A stretch of 64,000 nucleotides of DNA. Source: Streptomyces aurantiogriseus (lineage in GTDB: Bacteria > Actinomycetota > Actinomycetes > Streptomycetales > Streptomycetaceae). The DNA lies in assembly GCF_014649375.1 (NCBI RefSeq), contig NZ_BMSX01000016.1, positions 1 through 64,000 on the forward strand, given 5' to 3'. Position numbers and translations under genes: made by a program. Below are positions 43,991 through 53,627 of this stretch, one piece after another. The notes under the pieces were generated by a model. The model saw only the letters and a list, made by a program, of their open reading frames with translations. It did no database searches and was not told the origin of the DNA. Position 1 is the first letter of the stretch. Each line of letters starts with the position of its first letter.

Positions 43991-46900
43991 GTGTCCCTCT
44001 CCCCCAGCGCCGGCCCGGGTACGCCCGACGCCCTGGACGGGCCCGGCACCTTCGCCTCCCCCGACGAGGCCCTCGCGGCCCTCACCGACCCAGCCGCGCC
44101 CTGTCTCATCGGCGTACGGCACCACGCGCCCTCGCTGGCCGCCGCCGTGCCCGTGCTGCTGGACGAGGCGAAGCCGGACGTGCTGCTCGTCGAGTTGCCG
44201 GCCGAGATGCAGGAGTGGCTGCCCTGGCTCGGGCACGAGGAGACGCGGGCCCCGGTGGCGCTCGCCGCCGCGCCCGGGGACGGGAGCGGCGGCGCGGGGC
44301 CCGCGTTCTATCCGTTCGCCGACTTCTCGCCCGAACTGGCCGCCGTGCGCTGGGCCGACCGGCGGGGCGTGCCGGTGATCGCCTGCGACCTGCCGCTCGC
44401 GGACCGGGCGTGGGGAGAGGGACGGCGCGTCTCGGCGGAGGGTGGGGGCGGCCCCGGCCTCGCCGCCGCTCTGCGGGCCGGGCTGACGGGCCGCCCCGGG
44501 GACGACCTGTGGGACCGGCTCGTCGAGGCCACCGCCCCGGGCTCCCCGCCCGAGGCACTGCGCCGGGCGGCCCTGCTCACCGGATGGGCGCTGCGGAAGG
44601 ACGCGGCCGCGTCCGGTGGGGTGCCCGAACTGGATCTGCGGCGCGAGCAGTGGATGCGGGCGCGACTCGCGGAGGCCACCGCACAGGGAGAACGAGCCGC
44701 CGTGGTGGTGGGCGCCTTCCACGCCCCGGCGTTGGTGGGGCGGCACACGAAGGAGGAGGCCGAAGCCGCCACCGAAGCGAGCCGTCCCGCGTGGACGACC
44801 TCGCTGATCCCCTACACCTACGCCCTCCTGGACGAGCGGTCCGGCTACCCGGCCGGCATCCGGGACCCGGAGTGGCAGGAGATGGTGCTGCGCGCGGCCG
44901 GCGATCCGGCGGCGCTGGAGGAGGCGTTGACGCGGGCGGCCGTACGGATCTGCGCCGAACTGCGAGGCCTCGGTCACCCCTCGGGGCCCGCCGACGCGCG
45001 CGAGATCAGCCGGCTCGCCTCGGACCTCGCGCGGCTGCGCGGGCTGCCCGCGGCGGGCCGGGGTGAGCTGGTCGAAGCCGTGCAGACGGTGCTCACGCAG
45101 GGCGAGCCGTACGGGCGGGGGCGGGCCGTGGCGCGGGCGATGGAGCGGGTGCTCGTGGGCACGCGCACCGGGCGCCCCGCCCCGGACGCGCCGCGCAGCG
45201 GTCTCGCCCCGGCCGTGGAGGCCGAGGTGGCGGAACTGGGCCTGCCCGGCCCCGCGGCGAACGGCCCCGGCACCGTCCGTGACCTGCGGCTGGACCCGCT
45301 GCGGTCCGACCTCGACCGGCGCCGCGAGCTGCTGCTGCGCCGGCTGACGGTGTGCGGGGTGCCGTACGCCGAGGCGAAGGAGGTCGTCGGCGCGGGCGGC
45401 GCCGAGTCCCTCACCTCCCGCTGGGAGGTGCGCTGGACGCCCGCCACGGCGGCGATGCTGACCGCGGCCGGCGTCCGTGGGGTCACCGCCGCCCAGGCCG
45501 CCGAGGGCGTGCTGCGCGAACGGCGGCGCACACAGCGCGACGAGGGCGGGCCGACGGCCGCCCAGTGCCTGGAGGGGCTCGCCCAGGCGGCGGAGTGCGG
45601 ACTGCCCACGCTCGCGGACGAGCGGCTCGACGAGGTCGCCGAGGTGCTGCCGCTGTCAGGTACGCTCCCGGAACTCCTCACCGGTCTGGCCCTGTTGGAC
45701 CGGCTGCGCGCCGGTCACATCCCCGGGCTCGGCGCCGACGAGGACCGTACGGCCCGGGCGGCCGCCGTGGCCGAGCTGCTCACCTCGGCGGCGGTACGGC
45801 AGGTGGACGGCCTGACCGGATCCGAGGACCCGGCCGACGCCCACGCCCTGCTCGAACTCGCCCACCGTGCCGATCTGTTGGGTGGTATCCGGCTCGCCGA
45901 CGCCCTGGCCCGGCTGGCCGCCGACGGTTCCCCGTTGATGCGGGGTGCCGCCGGGGCCGTGCGCGTCCTGCTCGGGCAGGAGGACGCGCGGGTCTTCGGC
46001 GACCGGGTGGCCTCCTGGGTCGACGGGGCCACGGACCCCGGCTCCCGTGCCGCGCTCACCGACCGGCTCAGCGGGCTGCTGACGGCCGCGGGCCCGCTGC
46101 TGGAAGCGGCGGCGCCCGCGCTGGAGCCCCTGCTCAACCGGGTCTCGGAGCTGCCGGACGGGGACTTCCTCGACCGGCTCCCGGCGCTGCGGGGCGGCTT
46201 CGACACACTGAGCCCCGCCGCCCGCGACCGCCTTCTCGCGGCCGTAGAGGAGCGTCTCGACACCGCGCGCGTCGCCGACACCGACGGCGTCGACCCGGCC
46301 GCCCTCGCCGCCTGGACCCGGGCGGACCTCGCGGCCCGGGAGACGCTGCGGTCGCTGGGGCTGCTGCCCGCGCCGGGTGGCGCCGAGCCGGACGTCACCG
46401 CGGCGGTCGCCGCCCCTCGGGCCGCTGAGCACCTCCTGGCCCCCGCCGACCGCTGGCGCCTCGTCCTGGGCCGCCGTACGGACCAACTCCCCTCGTCGGC
46501 GGCCCCGTTGGCGACCGCGTTGGACGAGCTGTACGGCAGCGGACGCGGGGAGGGCAGCCGAGGGGATCTGACGGGTGGTGGAGCCGGCGGCGCCGGCGGT
46601 GGCCGGGAGGCGCCGTATCCCGGGGTGCGGGAGTGGTCGGAGGAACTGGCCGCGCTGTTCGGGCCGGGCATCCGGGAGGAGGTGCTGGCGGCGGCCGCCG
46701 CCTCGGGCCGCAAGGACGTCCTCAGCGAGTTGGACGCGGACAGCGTGCGGCCCTCCGTCGACCTGCTGCGCACGGTCCTGCAGCACGCCGGCGGGCTCCC
46801 CGAGGCCCGGCTGGCCGCACTGCGCCCGCTCGTCCGGCGGCTGGTGGACGCGCTGACCCGGCAGTTGGCCACCCGGTTGCGGCCCGCCCTGCACGGCACG

Positions 46901-47548
46901 GCCCTGCCGCGCCCCAGCCGGCGCCCCGGGGGTGGCCTCGACCTGCCGCGCACCCTGCGGGCCAACCTGGCGACCGCGCGCCGCGGCCCGGACGGCACGG
47001 TCCAGGTCATCCCCGAGCGCCCGGTCTTCCGTACGCGTGCGCGGCGGGCCGCCGACTGGCGGCTGATCCTGGTGACGGACGTGTCGGGGTCCATGGAGGC
47101 GTCCACGGTGTGGGCCGCGCTGACCGCCTCCGTGCTGGCCGGCGTGCCGACGCTGTCGACACACTTCCTGGCGTTCTCCACGGAGGTCATCGACCTCACC
47201 GGGCATGTCGAGGACCCGCTGTCGCTGCTGCTGGAGGTCAGTGTCGGCGGCGGCACCCACATCGCGGCGGGGCTGCGGCACGCGCGCGAGCTGGTCACGG
47301 TCCCCTCGCGCACCCTCGTCGTGGTCGTCAGCGACTTCGAGGAGGGCTATCCGCTCGGCGGGCTGCTCGCCGAGGTCCGCGCGCTCGTCGGCGCGGGCTG
47401 CCACGTCCTGGGCTGCGCGAGCCTCGACGACACGGGCCGGCCCCGCTACTCCACGGGCGTCGCGGGTCAGCTCGTCGCCGCGGGCATGCCCGTCGCCGCC
47501 CTCAGTCCGCTCGAACTCGCCCGCTGGGTAGGGGAGAAGATCGCATGA
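43991..47548 (+). CDS. DUF5682-VWA fusion protein (YehM+YehP-like)
   Basis: A single uninterrupted frame of 1185 aa from GTG 43991. Residues 1 to about 800 match DUF5682: IGVRHHAPSLAAAVPVLLDE, VLLVELPAEMQEWLPWL, FYPFADFSPELAAVRWADRR and YPAGIRDPEWQEM. A Gly-rich linker lies near 855-875, then a helical part, and a CoxE-type VWA domain at about 1015-1185 with the MIDAS motif DVSGSM at 1030-1035, GGGTHIA, and VVVVSDFEEGY. E. coli encodes these as two proteins (YehM, YehP). The VWA part is the expected substrate-recruiting partner of the MoxR ATPase upstream. The stop overlaps the next start (ATGA, 47545). Confidence 0.9.
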   Translation: MSLSPSAGPGTPDALDGPGTFASPDEALAALTDPAAPCLIGVRHHAPSLAAAVPVLLDEAKPDVLLVELPAEMQEWLPWLGHEETRAPVALAAAPGDGSGGAGPAFYPFADFSPELAAVRWADRRGVPVIACDLPLADRAWGEGRRVSAEGGGGPGLAAALRAGLTGRPGDDLWDRLVEATAPGSPPEALRRAALLTGWALRKDAAASGGVPELDLRREQWMRARLAEATAQGERAAVVVGAFHAPALVGRHTKEEAEAATEASRPAWTTSLIPYTYALLDERSGYPAGIRDPEWQEMVLRAAGDPAALEEALTRAAVRICAELRGLGHPSGPADAREISRLASDLARLRGLPAAGRGELVEAVQTVLTQGEPYGRGRAVARAMERVLVGTRTGRPAPDAPRSGLAPAVEAEVAELGLPGPAANGPGTVRDLRLDPLRSDLDRRRELLLRRLTVCGVPYAEAKEVVGAGGAESLTSRWEVRWTPATAAMLTAAGVRGVTAAQAAEGVLRERRRTQRDEGGPTAAQCLEGLAQAAECGLPTLADERLDEVAEVLPLSGTLPELLTGLALLDRLRAGHIPGLGADEDRTARAAAVAELLTSAAVRQVDGLTGSEDPADAHALLELAHRADLLGGIRLADALARLAADGSPLMRGAAGAVRVLLGQEDARVFGDRVASWVDGATDPGSRAALTDRLSGLLTAAGPLLEAAAPALEPLLNRVSELPDGDFLDRLPALRGGFDTLSPAARDRLLAAVEERLDTARVADTDGVDPAALAAWTRADLAARETLRSLGLLPAPGGAEPDVTAAVAAPRAAEHLLAPADRWRLVLGRRTDQLPSSAAPLATALDELYGSGRGEGSRGDLTGGGAGGAGGGREAPYPGVREWSEELAALFGPGIREEVLAAAAASGRKDVLSELDADSVRPSVDLLRTVLQHAGGLPEARLAALRPLVRRLVDALTRQLATRLRPALHGTALPRPSRRPGGGLDLPRTLRANLATARRGPDGTVQVIPERPVFRTRARRAADWRLILVTDVSGSMEASTVWAALTASVLAGVPTLSTHFLAFSTEVIDLTGHVEDPLSLLLEVSVGGGTHIAAGLRHARELVTVPSRTLVVVVSDFEEGYPLGGLLAEVRALVGAGCHVLGCASLDDTGRPRYSTGVAGQLVAAGMPVAALSPLELARWVGEKIA

Positions 47549-49305
47549 GCCCGGACCTGCCTCCGGATCACAGGGACCCGGGCCTGCCTCCGGTCGCCCC
47601 GTCCGTCACCGCCGCACTCGTCGGGGCGCTGTCGCCCCGGCTCCGCAAGCGGCTGGACGCGGGCATCACCAAGCTCGCCGCCCGTCCGGTCGTCCGCGAG
47701 GGCGACATCGTACGGATCGCCGTCGACGACGACACCGACCTCGAACTGCACGCGCCCGGCGGGACGGTGACCAGCGCCGACGCGATCCGCTGCGGGTGTC
47801 TGCTGGCCCCCGACTGTCTGCACCGCGCGGCCGCGGCCTCGGCCGCGCCGGTGGCCGAGGACACCCCGGTCGCGGACACAGCCGTGCCGGCGGAGGTGCG
47901 GGAGGAAGCGGAGGTCGAGACCGCGTCCCCCGATCAACGCGCCGCCGCCCGGGCCGTGTTCGACGCGGCGTCCGCCGTGCTCGAAGCGGGCACGGACGGA
48001 GCCGGCGCCGTGCTGCAGGCGGAGCTGCTGCGCGCCGCGCACACCGCACGCCTCGCGGGCCTGCCCCGGGCCTCCGCCGCCGCGGTCTCCGTGGTCACCG
48101 GGGTCCGCGCGGCCCGCTCCGCCGACCCCGCGTACCGCCTCGCCGACCTGGCGGGTGCCGTGCGGGACGTCCTGGGCGTCGCCCACCGTCTGCCCCGGGC
48201 CACCGGCCCGGACCTGGTCGGCCTGCGGGGCACGGCACGGCAGCCGTACCGCCCGGACGGCTCCCTGCGCCTGTACGGGCTCTTCTCCGAGCCCGTCCTC
48301 ACGGCGACCGGGTACGCGGGCGCGGTGACCTGGACCGCCGACGCCGACGGCCGCCTCCACACCGTCTCCGACGTGGCGCCGGGCGGCCCCTCCCGCGCGA
48401 CGGGCGCCGCCGACCGGGCCGTACGGATCGGCGACACCGCCCTGACGCACCGTGAACTGTCCCGCGCGGGCCTCGCGGTGTCCGGTGCGACCGTCTCCCC
48501 GACGGGGCGGCTCGGCGCCGGGGCGGGGGTGCGGGCGGTCCGCGCGTCCGGTGCGTCCTGGCGCGGCGAGCCGCTGGACCGGCTGTGGGCGGTACCCGTC
48601 GCCGAGCAGGTGACCCGGGCCCTCGACGGCGGCCACGACCTGCTGTTCCTCGACGTGACCCTCACGGGGGCGGTCCGGGAGACGACCGGCGACTGTCTGC
48701 TGGCCGACTGCGCCGGCGTCCCCCTCCGGCTGGTCACGGCCCACGACGATCCCGCCCTCCCCTTCCGCGACAACCTCCGCCTGCTGTCCGCCGCCCGGGG
48801 CAGCCGGCTGCGGGTCATCGCCCGCCTCGTGCCCGGCCCGCTCCCCCGCGCCCTGCTCCTGGCCGCCGAGCACCCCACGGACCCCACGGCCCGGGTGGAC
48901 CTGGGCCTGGACCGCCTCCAGCGCGCGGACCTGCCCGCGTCGACGGGCCCGCTTCCGGGTGCGGTCGCTCCCGCCGTGGACGAGGCCCCACTGCATCTGC
49001 TGCGCCGCCGCGTCCACCAGGCGGTGTCCGGTGGCCGCCGCGTACTCGCCTTTCCCGGCGGCGGGTCGGGCGACGGCGCCCGCCTGCGCCGACTCGGCCT
49101 CGGCACGGCGGGCGACCTCCTCGACGAGCTGCACGCGGCCGCCGCGGACCGCTCCCGCGACGCCTTCGGCCGTCTGCTCCCGGCGGACATGGACCGTTTC
49201 GCGCGGGCCTGGCTGGCCGCCGCCGTCTACACCGACGCGGTGGAGCGGGGGCTGTGCGCGGGGGCGTGGGGAGCGAGCAGCGAGGCGATACCCGCGCTGA
49301 CGTGA
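47545..49305 (+). CDS. SWIM zinc-finger protein (YehQ-like)
   Basis: A 586-aa protein with an N-terminal SWIM zinc finger: Cys83-Gly-Cys85, Cys91 and His93 in RCGCLLAPDCLH, within a motif preceded by VVREGDIVRIAVDDD. SWIM domains bind DNA or protein. The rest is helical then alpha/beta (TARLAGLPRASAAAVSVVTG, SLRLYGLFSEPVLTATGYAG, DLLFLDVTLTGAV), without a recognised enzyme motif. It is the last gene of the coupled five-gene operon, so it is likely part of the same MoxR/VWA assembly. Confidence 0.88.
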   Translation: MSPDLPPDHRDPGLPPVAPSVTAALVGALSPRLRKRLDAGITKLAARPVVREGDIVRIAVDDDTDLELHAPGGTVTSADAIRCGCLLAPDCLHRAAAASAAPVAEDTPVADTAVPAEVREEAEVETASPDQRAAARAVFDAASAVLEAGTDGAGAVLQAELLRAAHTARLAGLPRASAAAVSVVTGVRAARSADPAYRLADLAGAVRDVLGVAHRLPRATGPDLVGLRGTARQPYRPDGSLRLYGLFSEPVLTATGYAGAVTWTADADGRLHTVSDVAPGGPSRATGAADRAVRIGDTALTHRELSRAGLAVSGATVSPTGRLGAGAGVRAVRASGASWRGEPLDRLWAVPVAEQVTRALDGGHDLLFLDVTLTGAVRETTGDCLLADCAGVPLRLVTAHDDPALPFRDNLRLLSAARGSRLRVIARLVPGPLPRALLLAAEHPTDPTARVDLGLDRLQRADLPASTGPLPGAVAPAVDEAPLHLLRRRVHQAVSGGRRVLAFPGGGSGDGARLRRLGLGTAGDLLDELHAAAADRSRDAFGRLLPADMDRFARAWLAAAVYTDAVERGLCAGAWGASSEAIPALT

Positions 49306-49331
49306 AGCCTCTTACCCGCCCTCGCCTCTTT

Positions 49332-49348
49332 AGGTCAGGATCTGACCT
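49332..49348. promoter_or_regulatory. Palindromic operator-like site upstream of dinB-like gene
   Basis: AGGTCAG-GAT-CTGACCT is a perfect 7-bp inverted repeat with 3-bp spacer, 72 bp before the DinB start. Size and position suit a dimeric repressor; the regulator is not identified. Confidence 0.5.
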
Positions 49349-49419
49349 CTTGCGCTCCTAACGTGGTGCTCGACCGCGGGAAACCGGCGGAACACCACTC
49401 ACGGAACTCGGAGAACACC

Positions 49420-49977
49420 ATGAGCGAGACGACGTCCCCCCAGGAATCCACCACCGTCGCCCCGGCCGCCACCGGTGAGCGCGCCGACCTGCTGGAGGCG
49501 CTGGCCAAGCAGCGGTACTTCCTGCGCTTCACCACCCGCGACCTCACCGATGAGCAGGTCGGGCAGCGGACCACCGCCAGCGCGTTGTGTCTCGGCGGCC
49601 TGATCAAACACGTCACGTCGGTCGAACGGAACTGGGTGGACTTCATCCTGGAGGGCCCGTCGGCGATGGGTGACTTCACCAAGATGACCGAGGCCGACTG
49701 GGCCGAGCGGGCCGACGAGTTCCGTATGCTGCCGGGCGAGACGCTGGCCGGCGTGCTGAAGGAGTACGCGGAGGTGGCCGGCCGTACCGACGAACTGGTC
49801 GCCACGCTGCCCGACCTGGACGCGGCCCACCCGCTGCCGGCGGCCCCCTGGTTCGAGCCCGGCGCGTGGTGGTCGGCCCGCCGGGTCTTGCTGCACATCG
49901 TCGCCGAGACCGCCCAGCACGCCGGTCACGCCGACATCATCCGCGAGTCCCTGGACGGGGCGAAGAGCATGGGGTGA
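49420..49977 (+). CDS. DinB/DUF664-family protein
   Basis: A 185-aa four-helix-bundle protein of the DinB superfamily. The metal-binding histidines are visible: LIKHVTSVERNW (about residues 61-72) and a C-terminal HIVAETAQHAGHADIIRE with two more histidines. In actinobacteria, such proteins include mycothiol-dependent transferases or isomerases for detoxification; the specific reaction is not shown. ATG 49420 has GGAGAACACC before it. A 17-bp palindrome lies upstream and a bidirectional terminator separates it from the convergent PadR gene, which may control it. Confidence 0.9.
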   Translation: MSETTSPQESTTVAPAATGERADLLEALAKQRYFLRFTTRDLTDEQVGQRTTASALCLGGLIKHVTSVERNWVDFILEGPSAMGDFTKMTEADWAERADEFRMLPGETLAGVLKEYAEVAGRTDELVATLPDLDAAHPLPAAPWFEPGAWWSARRVLLHIVAETAQHAGHADIIRESLDGAKSMG

Positions 49978-50030
49978 CGGCGTCTCGTCGCACGAGGCGG
50001 AGGACGCAGACGCGCCCCTGCCAGACGTCC

Positions 50031-50070
50031 AGGGCGACGAGCAGACCCGGGTCGGTCGGCTCGTCGCCCT
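50031..50070. terminator. Bidirectional terminator between dinB and padR
   Basis: AGGGCGACGAGC (50031-50042) pairs perfectly with GCTCGTCGCCCT (50059-50070). Confidence 0.75.
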
Positions 50071-50103
50071 CGCGGTCCTACATCCGAACGGTTGCGGTGC
50101 GGG

Positions 50104-50694
50104 TCAGCCGTCCGCGAAGCCGGCGAGCGCCGCGGCGCGTTGGGCGAGCCGCCGCAGGACGGCGTCGCCCCACTGGAGGTTCGCCCGCTCGAGGGCCATG
50201 CCGCCCAGCAGGGTGAGGTAGGGGCCGACGCGTTCGGCCGTGGCCAGGTACGTGTCCTCGGTGCGCCCGGCCAGCAGCCGTTCCTGGAGGCGCTGGTAGC
50301 GGGCCAGCTTGGCGGCGGACCGTGCCATGCGTTCTTCGACGGCTGCCCGCACTTCCTCGATGCCGCGGGCGTCGGCGATGTCGACGCACTGGAGCTTGAC
50401 CATCAGTTCGTCCCTGATGGCGAGCGGTTTCGCGGGGGCGTCGGTGACATGGTCACGCAGGACGTCCAGCCCGGCCTCGGTGAGCGAGAAGAGCCGCTTG
50501 TTGGGCCGGCGCTCCTGCTGCACGACCCGGGCGGAGACGAGGCCCTCGCTCTCCATGCGGTCCAGTTCCCGGTAGATCTGCTGCGGGGTGGCCATCCAGA
50601 AGTTGGCGACGGAGGCCTCAAAGCCCTTCGCGAGGTCGTACCCGGACGCCTCGCCCTCCAGGAGAGCGGCCATCACCGCGTTGCGCAGAGCCAT
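50104..50694 (-). CDS. PadR-family transcriptional regulator
   Basis: A 196-aa PadR regulator. The winged helix (residues 1-75: VMAALLEGEASGYDLAKGFE, then TPQQIYRELDRMESEGLV and RRPNKRLFSLTEAG) is complete, and the C-terminal dimer helices follow with the typical Vir_C-like part (EERMARSAAKLARYQRLQER). The AT-rich stretch upstream (50700-50745, TAACACTTATCGACACTTTG) holds the likely promoter/operator. It converges with the DinB gene. PadR proteins repress efflux or detoxification genes on binding aromatic ligands; the target here is unknown. Confidence 0.9.
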   Translation of the reverse strand: MALRNAVMAALLEGEASGYDLAKGFEASVANFWMATPQQIYRELDRMESEGLVSARVVQQERRPNKRLFSLTEAGLDVLRDHVTDAPAKPLAIRDELMVKLQCVDIADARGIEEVRAAVEERMARSAAKLARYQRLQERLLAGRTEDTYLATAERVGPYLTLLGGMALERANLQWGDAVLRRLAQRAAALAGFADG

Positions 50695-50894
50695 TGGGCG
50701 AATCTAACACTTATCGACACTTTGTTGACTACTCAATGGCGTGACGGTCGGGTCGGGCCCCCGCGACGACCAGGAGGCCGATCCGTTCCAGCTGAAAACC
50801 GCTGGCAGACCAGTGTGAAGATCGCTACGATCCCCGCGATGACTACTCACTCTGTTGGCAGATTGGGGGTCCTCTCCGCGCAAGGTGAGTGCTG

Positions 50895-52304
50895 ATGCCC
50901 ACTCACACCGCGAACGGGGATTCCCGCCTTTCCTTCTGGTCGCGCGTACGCGAGTTCGCCGTACCGCCCTCCATGATCGAGACTGCGACCGCCCGCCGCC
51001 TCACCGGAGACTGGGCCGGGGCATGTGCCGCCGCAGGTATCGATGTCGATCTCCATCTGCGTGCCGTCGCGCAGACCCATGGCCGCGAGTCGGCCTCCCG
51101 AATCCGGGCCGATCTCCGTCATCTGGCGCCTGACCTGTTGCGCTGGCATCTGCCGAGGATCGCTCCTGACGGGCTGCTGCGCCCCGGGCTGACGATCACG
51201 CTGGCCCGGTACGAGGCCGCGGGGCGGGGCGACGGCCGTCCCCTCCACCTGGTGCTCCGGACTCCGCCGGCGTGGGCGGACGCCGGTCAGCGGATCAGCC
51301 TCGCGTTGTGGGACGGCTCCGTCGACGGGGCCGTCGCCCGGGGGCACCCGCATCCCCGTCCCAACCGGCGGTTCCGCCTCGACCTGCACCGCCATCTGTG
51401 GGACGCGCGCAGGTCCGGCGAGTTGCGGATCCGGTCCGGGGCCGATCAGCCGGCCGGCCGGCCCGTGTCGGATCCGGACCTTCTCGCGATGGTTCCGCAG
51501 GGACTCAGCTGTGCCGTCGACCGGTGGGCGGCCGAGGCGGGGATTCTGCTCGACGCAGGACGGTGGCCCACCCGTTCCGTCGTCGTGCGGTTCGCGGGCC
51601 GGCATCGGCTGGTACTGGATCTGGTCCCGGACGCGGACGGGACCGGACCACCCGCCCTGCGGATCGCGGCGGCCTCGACGCAGGGCGGCGCCTCCGGGCT
51701 GCCGGTGTTGCCCGACGCGGCGACCTGGACGCTTCCCGACCTGGAACTGCTCCGCGCCGGTGCGATCGAGGCCGACCGGCTGCATCCCCTGGTCGCCTCG
51801 GCACTCGTACCCGGGTACGCGCCGTCCGCCGGTCCCCCTCGGACTCCGCACGGGGCGGGACGACCGCGCCTCGTGGAGTGCCGGGGGGCTCAGCACCGGA
51901 TCGGCCTGGTCGACGGGGTACTGGCCCCGCTGGACCACGACCCGGCCGAGATCCGGCGGGAGGAACTGCTGGCCGCACTGACCGGCACTCCGCTTCCGTG
52001 CCTGCAGGCGATCGACGAGGCCCACCGTCATCCGGACTGCCTCAGCGGCGTCCGCGAACGACTGGACCATGGCGACGTCGCCGGCGCGCTGGCCGTCGTC
52101 GAGGGCCTCCTGGGCCCCGACGCACTGCTGCGCGACGGCGCCCTGCGCGACGAACTGGAAGCGGCCGCACGGCGGCGGATCACCTACGGCCTGTACCGGG
52201 CAGGCCTGTCCGGTCCCGGCCCCGACCGCACCTTCATGGACATGAAAAGCCGGCGCCGCACCCGTGACGACCGCTCACGCCCGCGCCACGCGACCCTCCA
52301 CTGA
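50895..52304 (+). CDS. Unknown protein of second MoxR module
   Basis: A 469-aa soluble protein beginning MPTHTANGDSRLSF at ATG 50895 (AAGGTGAG upstream; GTG 50889 is an alternative). N-terminal part: TARRLTGDWAGACAAAGIDV, a helix-turn region with AQTHGRESASRIRADLRHLA, then APDLLRWHLPRIAPDG and arginine-rich beta strands (RRFRLDLHRHLWDARRSGEL). The C-terminus is helical and basic (ARRRITYGLYRAG). I do not recognise a family. It precedes the MoxR ATPase by 60 bp and is probably in its operon, as the client or targeting partner. Confidence 0.7.
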   Translation: MPTHTANGDSRLSFWSRVREFAVPPSMIETATARRLTGDWAGACAAAGIDVDLHLRAVAQTHGRESASRIRADLRHLAPDLLRWHLPRIAPDGLLRPGLTITLARYEAAGRGDGRPLHLVLRTPPAWADAGQRISLALWDGSVDGAVARGHPHPRPNRRFRLDLHRHLWDARRSGELRIRSGADQPAGRPVSDPDLLAMVPQGLSCAVDRWAAEAGILLDAGRWPTRSVVVRFAGRHRLVLDLVPDADGTGPPALRIAAASTQGGASGLPVLPDAATWTLPDLELLRAGAIEADRLHPLVASALVPGYAPSAGPPRTPHGAGRPRLVECRGAQHRIGLVDGVLAPLDHDPAEIRREELLAALTGTPLPCLQAIDEAHRHPDCLSGVRERLDHGDVAGALAVVEGLLGPDALLRDGALRDELEAAARRRITYGLYRAGLSGPGPDRTFMDMKSRRRTRDDRSRPRHATLH

Positions 52305-52364
52305 CCCGGGGACTCCGTCCCCCGCTCCCCCCTTCGCCTTCTCACGGACCTCAGGTGATCACCC

Positions 52365-53627
52365 ATGCCCACGTACGCTCCGTCCCGTGCCACCGACGCC
52401 CCCGCCCACCCGGCTCACGCCTCCCAACTCCATGTCGCCGGCGAGCTGTTGAGCCTGCTGCGCGACGCCACCACCGAACCGCGTCCCGACCCCCAGCTGG
52501 AGGCCCTGACGCTGGCCGTGGCCGCCGACCTGCCCGTGCTGCTGTGGGGTGAGCCGGGCATCGGCAAAACCGCGGCCCTGACCCAGCTCGCCGCGGCCCT
52601 GGACCTTCCGCTGACCACGGTCATCGCCAGCGTGCACGAGCCGTCCGACTTCTCGGGACTGCCCATCGTCGGGGACGATCCCGCACAGCAGGGTGTCCCG
52701 ATGGCCCCGCCGGACTGGGCCGTGCGACTCGTACGGGCCGGACGGGGGCTGTTGTTCCTGGACGAGCTGTCCACCGCGCCGCCGGCCGTGCAGGCCGCTC
52801 TGCTCCGGCTCGTCCTGGAACGGCGGATCGGCTCCCTGCAACTGCCGCCCGGAGTACGGATCGTGGCCGCCGCCAATCCGCGGTCCTCGGCGGCCGACGG
52901 CTGGGAGCTGAGCCCGCCGCTGGCCAACCGGTTCGTCCATCTTCAGTGGACCCACGACCACGAGGTCGTCGTACGCGGCCTCGGGGGAACCTGGCCCCGG
53001 GCCACCCTGCCGCGGCTCGACCCCGAGAAGCTGGCGGAGGCCGTGGACTTCGCCCGGCGCGCGGTGTGCGGGCTGCTCGCCGCCCGGCCCGGGCTCGTGC
53101 ACCGGCTGCCCAACAGCGAGGCCCGCCGGGGCGGGCCCTGGCCGTCGCCGCGAAGCTGGGAGATGACACTGTGCCTGATCGCCTTCGCGACCGCGGCCGG
53201 CTCCTCCCGCGAAGTGCTGTCGTTGCTGGTCCGGGGCACCGTGGGCGACGGTCCCGGGCTGGAGCTGCTGGCCGGTCTGGACCGGATGGACCTGCCGGAC
53301 CCCGAGGTGCTGCTCGCCGATCCGGCGGGTGCCGACCTGCCCGAGCGGGGTGATCTGCGCCAGGCGGTGCTCGACGGCGTGGTGGAGGCGGTCCGCAAGC
53401 GCCCGGACCGGTCCCGCTGGGACGCGGCGTGGGCGCTGCTGGTCCGGGCGGTGGAGACGGGAGCCCCGGACCTGGTGGTCGTTCCCGCGAACACCCTCGC
53501 GTCGCTGCGCCAGGAGGACTGGGACGTGCCGGCGGCGATCGAGCGGCTCGCCGGAGTGGTGTCGCTGTCCCGGCGGGCGGACCACGCGGCGGCCCGGTCC
53601 GCGGTCGTCACGAAGGCCGGCCGATGA
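52365..53627 (+). CDS. MoxR-family AAA+ ATPase of second module
   Basis: A 420-aa AAA+ ATPase. Walker A is GEPGIGKT (62-69), Walker B is LLFLDE (129-134), and sensor 1 is VAAANPRS around Asn171. The segment HEPSDFSGLPIVGDD between the two is typical of the MoxR branch encoded with VWA/metallopeptidase partners. It has a canonical Walker B, unlike the first module's ATPase. The stop overlaps the next start by ATGA at 53624. Confidence 0.92.
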   Translation: MPTYAPSRATDAPAHPAHASQLHVAGELLSLLRDATTEPRPDPQLEALTLAVAADLPVLLWGEPGIGKTAALTQLAAALDLPLTTVIASVHEPSDFSGLPIVGDDPAQQGVPMAPPDWAVRLVRAGRGLLFLDELSTAPPAVQAALLRLVLERRIGSLQLPPGVRIVAAANPRSSAADGWELSPPLANRFVHLQWTHDHEVVVRGLGGTWPRATLPRLDPEKLAEAVDFARRAVCGLLAARPGLVHRLPNSEARRGGPWPSPRSWEMTLCLIAFATAAGSSREVLSLLVRGTVGDGPGLELLAGLDRMDLPDPEVLLADPAGADLPERGDLRQAVLDGVVEAVRKRPDRSRWDAAWALLVRAVETGAPDLVVVPANTLASLRQEDWDVPAAIERLAGVVSLSRRADHAAARSAVVTKAGR

